A DNA stretch of 64,000 bases from Novosphingobium kaempferiae (GTDB lineage Bacteria; Pseudomonadota; Alphaproteobacteria; Sphingomonadales; Sphingomonadaceae). This document shows, in pieces, positions 8,738-16,664 of this stretch. The notes beneath the pieces are model-generated. The model was not told the DNA's origin. It saw nothing but the letters and a program-made list of their open reading frames with translations, and made no database searches. The stretch is taken from the NCBI RefSeq assembly GCF_021227995.1, contig NZ_CP089301.1, positions 3,038,001-3,102,000 on the forward strand. The letters are read 5' to 3'. The position numbers and the translations under genes were made by a program. Every line of letters begins with the position of its first letter. Within the stretch, counting starts at the first letter, position 1.

Positions 8738-10195
8738 ATGAGCGAAACGGACCTCAAGCACGACCCGGCAGACGAAGCGCAGGACACCCTGCGCGCCGAA
8801 GACGTGCCAGTGTCGGGGCAGGCAGCGTCCGAATCCGATTCGCTCGACGAGGACAACCGCCTCAAGCCCGAGTTCGTGCGCAACGTTAAGGACGCGCTCG
8901 ACGACGAGGACACCGACCGGGTCTACGACCTTGTCGAAGGGCTGCACCCCGCCGACATCGCCGACCTGTTCGAGCTGATCGACGAGCGCGAGCGCCTTAC
9001 CCTCGCCAGCGCGATCCGCGACCTCATGGGCGTGGAAGTCATCGCCGAGCTGAACGACTGGGTCCGCGAGGCGCTGGTCGAAGCGCTGCCCGCCGACGTA
9101 GTCGCGGAAATCGCCGAGCAGCTCGACACCGACGACGCCGTCGCGATGCTGGAGGATCTCGACGAGGAGGACCAGCAGGCCGTCCTCGCCGAGATGGAGC
9201 CGGAAGACCGCGCCGCCATCGAATCGGCGCTGTCCTATCCAGAGGAGTCCGCCGGTCGACTGATGAGCCGCGATTTCGTCGCGGTTCACGAATCGATGAC
9301 GGTGGGCGATCTCATCGATTTCCTGCGCGAACATCGCGAGCTGCCGACCGAGTTCTGGGAAGTGTTCATCGTCGATCCGATGCACCGCCCGATCGGCACC
9401 TGCTCGCTCTCGTGGATCCTGCGCACGCCGCGCAACATCCCGCTCTACGACGTCATGGCGCGCGACCAGACGCTGATCCCGGTCGACATGGATCAGGAGG
9501 AAGTCGCGCTGCGCTTCCAGAAATACGCGCTGATCTCGGCGGCGGTGGTGGATACCTCCGGCCGCCTGATCGGCCAGATCACGGTCGACGACATCGTCCA
9601 CATCATTCAGGAAGAAGCGGGTGAGGACGCCCTGCTGCTGTCCGGTGCAGGCGACGGCGACATCAACGAGCCGATCCTGCTGACCGTGCGCGCGCGCCTG
9701 ACCTGGCTGGTGGTGAACCTTGCCACGGCGATGCTGGCGGCCTCTGTCGTCGGGCTGTTCCAGGGCGCGATCACGCGGTTCGCGCTGCTGGCGGTGCTGA
9801 TGCCGATCGTCTCGGGCATGGGCGGCAACGCGGGCACGCAGACGCTGGCCGTGGCCGTGCGCGCCATCGCCACGAACCAGCTCACCGATTCGAACACCGT
9901 GCGCATGATCCTGCGCGAACTGCGCATCGCGATAGCCAACGGCACCGCGCTCGGCCTGCTGATCGGCATCGGGACATGGCTGATCTTCGGCAACCCGCTG
10001 CTCGGCGCGGTGATCGCCTCGGCCATGGTCATCAACAATCTCGTCGCGGGGCTGATGGGCATCCTCGTGCCGCTGACGCTGGACAGGTTCAACGTCGATC
10101 CGGCGGTCTCCTCCGCCGTGTTCGTGACGACGGCGACCGATACGATGGGCTTCTTCTCGTTCCTCGGGCTGGCGGTGCTGACGGGTCTGGCCTGA
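8738..10195 (+). CDS. mgtE: Magnesium transporter MgtE
   Basis: An inner membrane magnesium channel of 485 residues. After an acidic N-terminal tail comes the helical N domain (LVEGLHPADIADLFE and LDTDDAVAMLEDLDEEDQ). Two CBS domains follow (roughly residues 175-300, starting YPEESAGRLMSRDFVAV), then five membrane helices from about residue 320. The conserved PIVSGMGGNAGTQ and ATDTMGFFSFLGLA motifs are present. In the family, magnesium bound between the N and CBS domains closes the pore; the many acidic residues here agree with this. It has its own promoter region, divergent from ppiB. Confidence 0.95.
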   Translation: MSETDLKHDPADEAQDTLRAEDVPVSGQAASESDSLDEDNRLKPEFVRNVKDALDDEDTDRVYDLVEGLHPADIADLFELIDERERLTLASAIRDLMGVEVIAELNDWVREALVEALPADVVAEIAEQLDTDDAVAMLEDLDEEDQQAVLAEMEPEDRAAIESALSYPEESAGRLMSRDFVAVHESMTVGDLIDFLREHRELPTEFWEVFIVDPMHRPIGTCSLSWILRTPRNIPLYDVMARDQTLIPVDMDQEEVALRFQKYALISAAVVDTSGRLIGQITVDDIVHIIQEEAGEDALLLSGAGDGDINEPILLTVRARLTWLVVNLATAMLAASVVGLFQGAITRFALLAVLMPIVSGMGGNAGTQTLAVAVRAIATNQLTDSNTVRMILRELRIAIANGTALGLLIGIGTWLIFGNPLLGAVIASAMVINNLVAGLMGILVPLTLDRFNVDPAVSSAVFVTTATDTMGFFSFLGLAVLTGLA

Positions 10196-10215
10196 GGGGC
10201 CCGACCCCAACCCTT

Positions 10216-10292
10216 TCGTCATTGCGAGCGCAGCGAAGCAATCCAGCGTCGTGGGCCGACCGTGGATTGCTTCGCTGCGCTCGCAATGACGA
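10216..10292. repeat. 77-nt dispersed palindrome, copy 4
   Basis: Perfect 30-nt arms at 10216-10245 and 10263-10292 with a 17-nt loop (gcgtcgtgggccgaccg). It carries the gcgCagcg/cgctGcgc variant. It begins 21 nt after the mgtE stop and may also act as its terminator. Confidence 0.9.
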
Positions 10293-10343
10293 AGCCCAAG
10301 GCCCGACCTTTCATGCCCTGCCGGAAGTGACTATCTTTCCGTC

Positions 10344-10739
10344 ATGCCGCTGAACATGACCAAGATCGCCTTTTCCGCCGAAAGCCCCGCCTCGCTGCGT
10401 GCGTGGCTGGAAAGCCACCCGGATGAGGCGCTGATGACCACGCGCTACCTGCCCAAGCGGCACGAGGAGATGATCGGCGGCTCGCTCTACTGGATCTTCG
10501 AGCATGCGCTGATCGGCCGCTCGCCCATCCTCGGGTTCGACCAGCGCCCCGACGGTCGCTGGCACATCCGGCTGGAGCCGCGCCTGATCCCCGTCCAGAC
10601 CAAGCCCAAGCGCGCCCACCAGGGCTGGCGCTACCTCACCGACGAGGACGCCCCCCGCGATCTGGAAGAGGGCGAGAGCGCGGGCGACGCCATGCCGCCC
10701 AAGCTGGCCCGCGAACTGGCGAAGCTGGGGCTGGTCTGA
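10344..10739 (+). CDS. DUF1489 family protein
   Basis: A 131-residue soluble protein matching the alphaproteobacterial DUF1489 family: TTRYLPKRHEEMIGGSLYWI, then GFDQRPDGRWHIRLEPRLI and HQGWRYLTDEDAP. No function is known. The ATG at 10344 follows the palindrome by about 50 nt; a second ATG four codons in is possible. It is convergent with the DUF1801 gene, only 3 nt between the stop codons, so the two transcripts may overlap. Confidence 0.85.
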   Translation: MPLNMTKIAFSAESPASLRAWLESHPDEALMTTRYLPKRHEEMIGGSLYWIFEHALIGRSPILGFDQRPDGRWHIRLEPRLIPVQTKPKRAHQGWRYLTDEDAPRDLEEGESAGDAMPPKLARELAKLGLV

Positions 10740-10742
10740 ACC

Positions 10743-11150
10743 CTACATCCGCGCGCCGGGCAGCACGCTCGCCTGCCTGACCCATTCGGCAAAGGCGGCC
10801 TCGTCGATCGCGTCGTCCTCATGGATGTGGAAGTAGCGCACTTCGGCCTGCTTCGACTTTTCCGGCGGCACCGGATCGAGCGACATGCCCTTGAAGAACG
10901 TCACCTTCACATAGCGGTCGAAGCAATGGAAGCCGAGGAACCACTCACGCTCTGCCATGCCGTAGAGCGGGGTGTTCCACTTCACCGCCTTGCGCACTTG
11001 CGGCACCGTGCGCGTGACGATGGCGTCGATCGCTTCGCCGACGCGGCGCTTCCAGCCGGGCATCGCGGCGATATAGGCCTGCACCGGCGCATCGCCGTCG
11101 CCCTTGGGTATCTGCGGGTTGCCCCCGGAGAGCAGCTTCGGCCCGGTCAT
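10743..11150 (-). CDS. DUF1801 domain protein
   Basis: A 135-residue protein of the DUF1801 fold (frataxin-like YdhG family). Typical elements are VRKAVKWNTPLYGM near residue 60, GFHCFDRYVKVTFFKG, and the C-terminal AFAEWVRQAS. The ATG at 11148-11150 overlaps the nudC stop (atga), so it is the last gene of the mutY operon. The biochemical role is not established; some relatives have been suggested to handle iron. Confidence 0.85.
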   Translation of the reverse strand: MTGPKLLSGGNPQIPKGDGDAPVQAYIAAMPGWKRRVGEAIDAIVTRTVPQVRKAVKWNTPLYGMAEREWFLGFHCFDRYVKVTFFKGMSLDPVPPEKSKQAEVRYFHIHEDDAIDEAAFAEWVRQASVLPGARM

Positions 11151-12037
11151 CCCCGCTCCACCCACCAGCGCAGCAGGACGTGCGCGACCGCGTGCTTCGG
11201 CGGCGCTCCGAAGGCGCGGCCCATGTCGCCCACCGCCACCGCTTCCAGCGCGTCCACGCATTCCTCGCGGGTGAACCAGCGCACGTCCTCAAGCTCGGTC
11301 TCGTCGATGACGATGGCCGGGTCGTCGGCATAGGCGTGGCAGCCGATCATCAGCGAGGACGGGAACGGCCAGGGCTGGCTGGCGACGTATTCCACGTCCC
11401 GCACGCGCACGCCCGCTTCCTCGAAGACCTCGCGCGCGACGGCTTCCTCGATGGTTTCGCCCGGCTCGACGAAGCCTGCGAGCGCGGAGTAGCGGTGCGC
11501 CGGAAAGCGCGGCTGGCGGCCGAGGAGCAGCCTGCCGTCGTGCTCGACGGTCATGATCGTGACGGGATCGACGCGGGGGAAATGCTCGGCGCCGCAGCCG
11601 GTGCAGGAGCGCTGCCAGCCGCCCTTGGCGAGCACTGTGGGCGATCCGCAGACGGCGCAGAAGCGGTGCCGCGAATGCCAGCCGACGAGCGCGCGGGCGC
11701 CGCCGTAGGCCGCCAGTTCCTGCGGCTCCAGCGCGTTCATCGCATTCCAGCTCGGCGCTCCGGCGGCGGGGATGCCGGGCAGCACTTGCGCGAAGCAGCC
11801 GCGCTCCCCGTCGAGGCCGAGGAAAAGCAGTTCCGCATCCTGCGACGCTTCGGCCAGCGAGCCCCATTCGAGCCCGCCCTCCGGCCCCATCACCGGGTCC
11901 AGCCCGTCGAGCCGCAACAGGCGGGCGGCTGGCCCCATCAGCGCCGCGATCGCGTCGGGATTGCCGCGAATGTGGTCGGCGCGGTCGATGTGCGATCCGG
12001 CGAAGGCTATCGGAGGTTTCGGGGCAGCAAGCAGCAC
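11147..12037 (-). CDS. nudC: NADH pyrophosphatase / RNA deNADding hydrolase NudC
   Basis: Cleaves the pyrophosphate of NAD(H) and removes NAD caps from RNA. It has 296 residues from a GTG start at 12035-12037, one base after the stop of the serine hydrolase gene. A zinc ribbon (Cys127, Cys130, Cys145, Cys148) precedes a Nudix box at about residues 188-210 with the expected REVFEEAG core. The NudC-specific SQPWPFPSSLM follows at 220-230 and separates it from other Nudix enzymes. Its stop overlaps the next ATG. Confidence 0.94.
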   Translation of the reverse strand: MLLAAPKPPIAFAGSHIDRADHIRGNPDAIAALMGPAARLLRLDGLDPVMGPEGGLEWGSLAEASQDAELLFLGLDGERGCFAQVLPGIPAAGAPSWNAMNALEPQELAAYGGARALVGWHSRHRFCAVCGSPTVLAKGGWQRSCTGCGAEHFPRVDPVTIMTVEHDGRLLLGRQPRFPAHRYSALAGFVEPGETIEEAVAREVFEEAGVRVRDVEYVASQPWPFPSSLMIGCHAYADDPAIVIDETELEDVRWFTREECVDALEAVAVGDMGRAFGAPPKHAVAHVLLRWWVERG

Positions 12038-12038
12038 G

Positions 12039-13352
12039 TCAGGGTTTCTCCAGGATCGCGGTCACGTCGGCCTTCAGGGCCGTCTGGAACTCGGGCAGCA
12101 GGTCGAGCGCATCGGGCGGCATGAACTGCACGAAGATCTGCGAGCGAAGCCCGTGGATCATGTCGACCATGCCCACCGTCCCCGCCGCGCCAGACCAGCC
12201 GTAAAGTCCGCTCTCCACCCCCTGCCCCACACGGCCGCCTGCGCCGAAACCGCTGGGGCCGCCGAAGCTCTCGGGCATGGAGACGCCGGGGGGAAGCAGG
12301 TTCGACGTGCCCATCCGCACCGCGGCTTCGCCCAGCACGCGCACCCCGTCGATCGTGCCGCCCTGCGCCAGCATCCTGAGGAACCTGTCGTAGTCGCGCG
12401 GGCTGCTGACGAGGCCAGCCCCGCCGAACGGGAACGCGGGCCTGTCGAGGTAGATCGAGGTCGCGCCCTCGTCGATGGGCGCCAGCACTTCGCCCACCGC
12501 CACGTAGTTGGTGGTCAGGCGGTGCGCCTCGGCACCGGGCACCTGAAACCATGTGCTCGTCATCCCGGCGGGGCCGAAGATGGTGTCTTGAAGGTAGGCG
12601 TCGAAGGGCCTGCCGCTCACCACCTCGATCACCCGGCCCATCAGGTCGAGCCCCATGGAATAACTCCAGCGCGTGCCCGGATCGGCAACCAGCGGCACTT
12701 GCGCCAGCCGCTCGGCGAAATGGTCCAGCCCCTTGACCGATGTCCCCCAGTCTAGCCCCGGCGCGACGAGGCGGCTGACCTGACCGGGGACGAGGCCCTT
12801 GCCCTGCATCAATGCGCGGATCGGCCCGTTCTGGATGATCGTGTAGCCAAGGCCCGACGTATGCGTGACCAGATGGCGCATGGTCATCGGCCGGGGCGCC
12901 TTGTGCAGCGCGGTGACGGAGCCGTCGTAGACGTCCTGCACCATCATCTCGCGAAACTGCGGCAGCACGTCATGAACCGGCTGGTCGAGCGCCAGCCTGC
13001 CCTGATCGATCAGCTGCATCGCCGCCATCGCCGTGACCGGCTTGGTCATCGAATAGATGCGAAACAGGCTGTCGGGCGTGACCGCATCGGCATCGGTGAA
13101 ACCCTCGGACCCGCGCGCGACGAATTGCGGATCGCGCCCCGGCAGGCCGAGCGAGGCGACCATGCCGGGAAACTTGCCCGGCCCCACCCAGCGCTCCACC
13201 AGAGCCCGGACCCTGGGCATGATCTCGCGCTGCTCCGCCGCCCATGCCAGCCGGGGCAGCATTGCGCCCAGCCCCGCCGCCGCGCCCATCCGCAGCAGCA
13301 TCCGCCGGTCGAGCGCCGCACCGATCCTGTCGATGCTGGGCCGGTCGATCAT
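12039..13352 (-). CDS. Serine hydrolase, class C beta-lactamase / esterase fold
   Basis: A 437-residue exported enzyme. The ATG at 13350-13352 overlaps the mutY stop (atga) and has an ggagg site. The N-terminus looks like a twin-arginine signal (DRRMLLRMGAAAGLGAMLPR, then LAWAAE), so export by Tat is likely. The nucleophile motif is SMTK in FRIYSMTKPVTA, followed by a YSMG segment typical of the tyrosine motif. Members include EstB-like esterases, D-aminopeptidases and AmpC; the substrate cannot be told from sequence. It is unexpected but tightly coupled between mutY and nudC. Confidence 0.88.
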   Translation of the reverse strand: MIDRPSIDRIGAALDRRMLLRMGAAAGLGAMLPRLAWAAEQREIMPRVRALVERWVGPGKFPGMVASLGLPGRDPQFVARGSEGFTDADAVTPDSLFRIYSMTKPVTAMAAMQLIDQGRLALDQPVHDVLPQFREMMVQDVYDGSVTALHKAPRPMTMRHLVTHTSGLGYTIIQNGPIRALMQGKGLVPGQVSRLVAPGLDWGTSVKGLDHFAERLAQVPLVADPGTRWSYSMGLDLMGRVIEVVSGRPFDAYLQDTIFGPAGMTSTWFQVPGAEAHRLTTNYVAVGEVLAPIDEGATSIYLDRPAFPFGGAGLVSSPRDYDRFLRMLAQGGTIDGVRVLGEAAVRMGTSNLLPPGVSMPESFGGPSGFGAGGRVGQGVESGLYGWSGAAGTVGMVDMIHGLRSQIFVQFMPPDALDLLPEFQTALKADVTAILEKP

Positions 13353-14404
13353 GCGTCCTCCCGTTCCGCCAAGGCCAGCCGCGCCGCCTTGGCGAACAGC
13401 GTCGGCAGGCCCGCCTCGTCCAGCCGGTCGAGCGGCCACCATTCGCCCTCGCCCAGTCCGTCGATCTGCTCGCCGAGGTAGACCGAGAGGTTCAGCTCCA
13501 GCGCGAAGTGCGTGAAGACGTGGCCGACTTTCCCGGCGCTCTCCCACGGCCCGGACAGCGGCCCCTTTCCGGAACCATCGGCGCGTGCTGCCCAGCCGTC
13601 GTCGGGAAGCGCGCGCATCCCGCCGAGCATACCGGTGCCGGGGCGGCGGACGAGCCAGACTTCCTCTCCGTCGCGCTCGATCCAGAAGGCGCGGCCCTGC
13701 CGGACCGCCTTGGCCTTCTTAGCCGTCTTGACTGGAAAGCGCGCCGGATCGCCGGTCGCCCGCGCGGCGCAGGCGCTGGCGATGGGGCAGAGCAGACAGC
13801 GGGGCCCGCGCGATGTGCAGACCGTCGCGCCAAGGTCCATCATCGCCTGCGCAAAGTCGCCCGCGCGGCGGTCCGGCGTGATCGTGTCGGCCCAGTTGCG
13901 GATTTCGGGGCGCGATCCCGGCAGCGGCGCGTCGATGGCGAAGAGGCGCGAGACCACGCGCTCGACATTGGCGTCCACCACCACCGCGCGCCGCCCGAAG
14001 GCGATCGCGGCGACCGCGGCGGCGGTATAGGCTCCCAGCCCCGGCAGCGCGCGCAGGCCCTCCTCGGTATCGGGAAACCGCCCGCCCTGCCGCGCGACCT
14101 CGCGGGCGCAGGCCAGCAGGTTGCGGGCGCGGGCGTAATAACCGAGCCCCGCCCATGCGGCCATGACGTCCTCGTCCGCCGCTGCCGCCAGCGCGTCCAC
14201 GGTGGGCCAGCGCGCGGTGAACGCGGCGAAGTAATCCTTCACCGCCGCAACCGTGGTCTGCTGAAGCATGACCTCGGACATCCACACGCGGTAGGGATCG
14301 GGCGCGGGGGCGCCGGGTTTCGCCCGCCACGGCAGGTCGCGGGCATGGGCATCGTACCAGTCGAGCAGCAGTGCTGCGATTGCAGTATCCGAACTGGCGT
14401 CCAT
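13349..14404 (-). CDS. mutY: A/G-specific adenine DNA glycosylase MutY
   Basis: Removes adenine mispaired with 8-oxoguanine. It has 351 residues from the ATG at 14402-14404. The helix-hairpin-helix PGLGAYTAAA (121-130) and the catalytic Asp in VVVDANVERV (Asp144) are present, with Glu44 in SEVMLQQTT. The iron-sulphur cysteines are Cys196, Cys203, Cys206 and Cys212 with the classic 6-2-5 spacing. A Nudix-like C-terminal domain reads the 8-oxoguanine strand. It heads the operon mutY-hydrolase-nudC-DUF1801 and is divergent from the DUF721 gene with only 29 nt between. Confidence 0.96.
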   Translation of the reverse strand: MDASSDTAIAALLLDWYDAHARDLPWRAKPGAPAPDPYRVWMSEVMLQQTTVAAVKDYFAAFTARWPTVDALAAAADEDVMAAWAGLGYYARARNLLACAREVARQGGRFPDTEEGLRALPGLGAYTAAAVAAIAFGRRAVVVDANVERVVSRLFAIDAPLPGSRPEIRNWADTITPDRRAGDFAQAMMDLGATVCTSRGPRCLLCPIASACAARATGDPARFPVKTAKKAKAVRQGRAFWIERDGEEVWLVRRPGTGMLGGMRALPDDGWAARADGSGKGPLSGPWESAGKVGHVFTHFALELNLSVYLGEQIDGLGEGEWWPLDRLDEAGLPTLFAKAARLALAEREDA

Positions 14405-14433
14405 GCGAGCGCTATGGCATTGGATCGCCGACA

Positions 14434-14991
14434 ATGGAACGGAATAGCGGCAAACAACCGGGCGACACGAAACCACGCAAGTCGGGCAAGAGCCCCGGCC
14501 TGCGCCAGTACGAGCGCCCGCGCGGCGGACAGGCGCGCCAGATATCGGATCTCATGCCCGAGGTGGGCCGCACGGCGTTCCGCCGCTTCGGCTTCGTGCA
14601 GTCGAGCGTGGTGTCGCGCTGGCCCGAGATCGTCGGCGCCCGCCACGCCCGGGTCTGCTCCCCGGAATCGATCCGCTTCCCCCCCGGCGAGAAAAGCGAC
14701 GGCATCCTCCAGCTCGTCGTCGTGCCCGCGCACGCGCCGATGATCCAGCATGTGATCCCGGAGATCGTCGAGCGGGTGAACCGCTTCTTCGGCTACAACG
14801 CCGTCGCCAAGGTGAAACTCCGGCAAGGCGAGGTTAAGGCGCCCGCCTCCACGCAGGCGCGCCCTGCCGCGCCGCCTTCGCTGAAGCCGGTGCCGTTCGA
14901 ACTTGGCGAATCGCTGCGCGACATCGGTGATCCCGAGCTTCGCGCGGTGCTCGAATCGCTCGCGCGCAGCATGGGCGCAAAGGACCAGTGA
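14434..14991 (+). CDS. DUF721 protein, DciA-like helicase loader candidate
   Basis: A 185-residue protein from the ATG at 14434 (MERNSGKQPGD); the frame upstream overlaps mutY on the other strand. The DUF721 core is at about residues 35-115 (VSRWPEIVGARHARVCSPES and VIPEIVERVNRFFGYNAV), with a basic N-terminal tail and a C-terminal tail. DUF721 is the domain of DciA, the replicative helicase operator of most bacteria that lack DnaC. The family call is firm; the DciA function is inferred. It leads the plus-strand cluster with two DsbA-like genes and smc. Confidence 0.82.
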   Translation: MERNSGKQPGDTKPRKSGKSPGLRQYERPRGGQARQISDLMPEVGRTAFRRFGFVQSSVVSRWPEIVGARHARVCSPESIRFPPGEKSDGILQLVVVPAHAPMIQHVIPEIVERVNRFFGYNAVAKVKLRQGEVKAPASTQARPAAPPSLKPVPFELGESLRDIGDPELRAVLESLARSMGAKDQ

Positions 14992-15014
14992 TACCCGTGG
15001 CAGGAAGACCCGTA

Positions 15015-15749
15015 ATGACCCAAACCACCTTTCGCGCTGTGGCGCTCGCCGCCTGCGCCGTGCTCAGCATCGCCGCCGCTCCCAAGAGCGCGCCGAAGAA
15101 GGGATTGCCTGCCACAAGCTCCAACTGGGGCGCGAACATCGGCACCACCGCCAACGGCAGCCACCGCATCGGCAACCCCGAAGCGCCGCTCAAGCTGGTC
15201 GAATACGTCAGCTACACCTGCCCGCACTGCGCCCACTTCGTGAAGGAATCGGAGCCGGTCCTGCGCCTGACGATGATCCCCAAGGGGCAGATCTCGATCA
15301 CGGTGACGAACTTCCTGCGCAACCCGCTGGACCTCACCGTGGCGATGCTGACCAACTGCGGCGATCCGAAGCGCTTCTTCGTGCGCCACAACGCCTTCTT
15401 CGCCTCGCAGGAAAAGTGGCTCGCCAAGGCGCAGGCCGCCAATCGCGAGCAGCAGGAGCGCTGGTATCAGGGCGAACTGCCCGCCCGCATGCGCGCCATC
15501 TCCAGCGACCTCGGCTTCTACGACACCGTGGCGGCGTGGGGCCTGTCGCGCTCGCAGGCCGACCAGTGCCTCGCCGATACCGCGATGCTCGACAAGCTGC
15601 GCGGCCAGCAGACCGACATCCAGGCGCTGAACCTGCAGGGCACCCCCAGCTTCACGCTCAACGGCCAGCTGCTCGACGGGCACGACTGGGCGACGGTGCA
15701 GAAGGCGATCACCGAAAAACAGGCCCAGCAGCGCGCCGGAAACATCTGA
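15015..15749 (+). CDS. DsbA-like thioredoxin-fold protein, exported
   Basis: A 244-residue periplasmic thiol-disulphide oxidoreductase. The signal peptide is MTQTTFRAVALAACAVLSIA with cleavage near residue 24. The DsbA fold starts at GNPEAPLKLVEYVSYTCPHC, with active site CPHC, and a cis-proline-type GTPSFTLNG follows near residue 215. The start is the ATG at 15015, 23 nt after the DUF721 stop. It shares its whole layout with the next gene, a tandem duplication. These family members in alphaproteobacteria are usually annotated only as thioredoxin domain proteins; the substrates are unknown. Confidence 0.9.
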   Translation: MTQTTFRAVALAACAVLSIAAAPKSAPKKGLPATSSNWGANIGTTANGSHRIGNPEAPLKLVEYVSYTCPHCAHFVKESEPVLRLTMIPKGQISITVTNFLRNPLDLTVAMLTNCGDPKRFFVRHNAFFASQEKWLAKAQAANREQQERWYQGELPARMRAISSDLGFYDTVAAWGLSRSQADQCLADTAMLDKLRGQQTDIQALNLQGTPSFTLNGQLLDGHDWATVQKAITEKQAQQRAGNI

Positions 15750-15780
15750 TTTCGGCTTCGAACCGTATCTGAGACTGTGG

Positions 15781-15804
15781 AAGACCGGGCGGAAACCCGG
15801 CCTT
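15781..15804 (+). terminator. Hairpin between the two DsbA-like genes, possible weak terminator or processing site
   Basis: aagaccggg and cccggcctt can pair with one mismatch around cggaaa. A T-containing stretch (cttcgttttcc) follows 5 nt later. The 121-nt gap also contains the ribosome site of the next gene. The hairpin may reduce read-through or stabilise the upstream message. Confidence 0.35.
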
Positions 15805-15870
15805 CCCTGCTTCGTTTTCCCGGCCCCATGGGCTAGCCCTGTCTTCAATCCACACGAAGGATTCGTCCCG

Positions 15871-16632
15871 ATGACCCGCACCCGTTTCCGCTCGATCACG
15901 CTCGGCCTGCTGGTCGCCCCGCTGGCCCTCGGCCTCGCCGCCTGCGGCAAGAAGGACGAGACCACCGCCGGGCCGACCGCCGGCGCAGCGCTCCCCAAGG
16001 TCGCCGCACCCGCCGGCAAGGCCTGGGCCGACACGATCGTCAAGACGCCCGAGGGCGGCTACCGCATCGGCAACCCCGAAGCGCCGATCAAGCTCATCGA
16101 ATATGGCGCACTCAGCTGCTCGCACTGCGCCGAATTCGCCAAGGAAAGTTTCGAGAGCCTGCGTGACGACTACGTCGCCAGCGGCCGCGTCAGCTACGAA
16201 CTGCGCTACTTCATGCTGAACGCGCTGGACGTCCCGGCATCGCTCCTCGCCACCTGCGGCTCGACCGAGGCGGTGATCCCGTTGAGCGAGCAGTTCTGGG
16301 CCTGGCAGCCGAACATGTTCGAGAAGCTGCAGGCCGCCGACAAGAGCCAGCTTGCCGCGATCGACGCGCTGCCCAAGGACAAGCAGCTTCCCGCCTTCGC
16401 CGAAGTGGCGGGCATGACCGAGTTCTTCGCCTCGCGCGGGATCGCCCGCGATCAGGCCGCCGCCTGCCTTGCCGACACCGCCAAGGCCCGCGCGCTCGCC
16501 GACCAGACCCAGAAGGGCACCGAGCAGTTCAACATCACCGGCACCCCGACCTTCCTCATCAACGGCAACAACGTCGGCTCGATGGGCTGGAAGGAACTGG
16601 AGCCCAAGCTGAAGGAAGCGGGCGCGCGCTGA
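15871..16632 (+). CDS. DsbA-like thioredoxin-fold lipoprotein
   Basis: A 253-residue lipoprotein: signal ending LGLAACGKK with lipid attachment at Cys25. The DsbA domain begins GGYRIGNPEAPIKLIEYGAL and carries the active site CSHC, with ITGTPTFLINGNNVG as the cis-proline loop. It is paralogous to the gene just upstream (same GNPEAP..L.EY core), but anchored rather than soluble, and its active-site dipeptide is Ser-His instead of Pro-His, which should change redox potential. It ends 32 nt before smc. Confidence 0.92.
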   Translation: MTRTRFRSITLGLLVAPLALGLAACGKKDETTAGPTAGAALPKVAAPAGKAWADTIVKTPEGGYRIGNPEAPIKLIEYGALSCSHCAEFAKESFESLRDDYVASGRVSYELRYFMLNALDVPASLLATCGSTEAVIPLSEQFWAWQPNMFEKLQAADKSQLAAIDALPKDKQLPAFAEVAGMTEFFASRGIARDQAAACLADTAKARALADQTQKGTEQFNITGTPTFLINGNNVGSMGWKELEPKLKEAGAR

Positions 16633-16664
16633 GCGCGAACGCCTTCCTGTGAACACCTGACCCG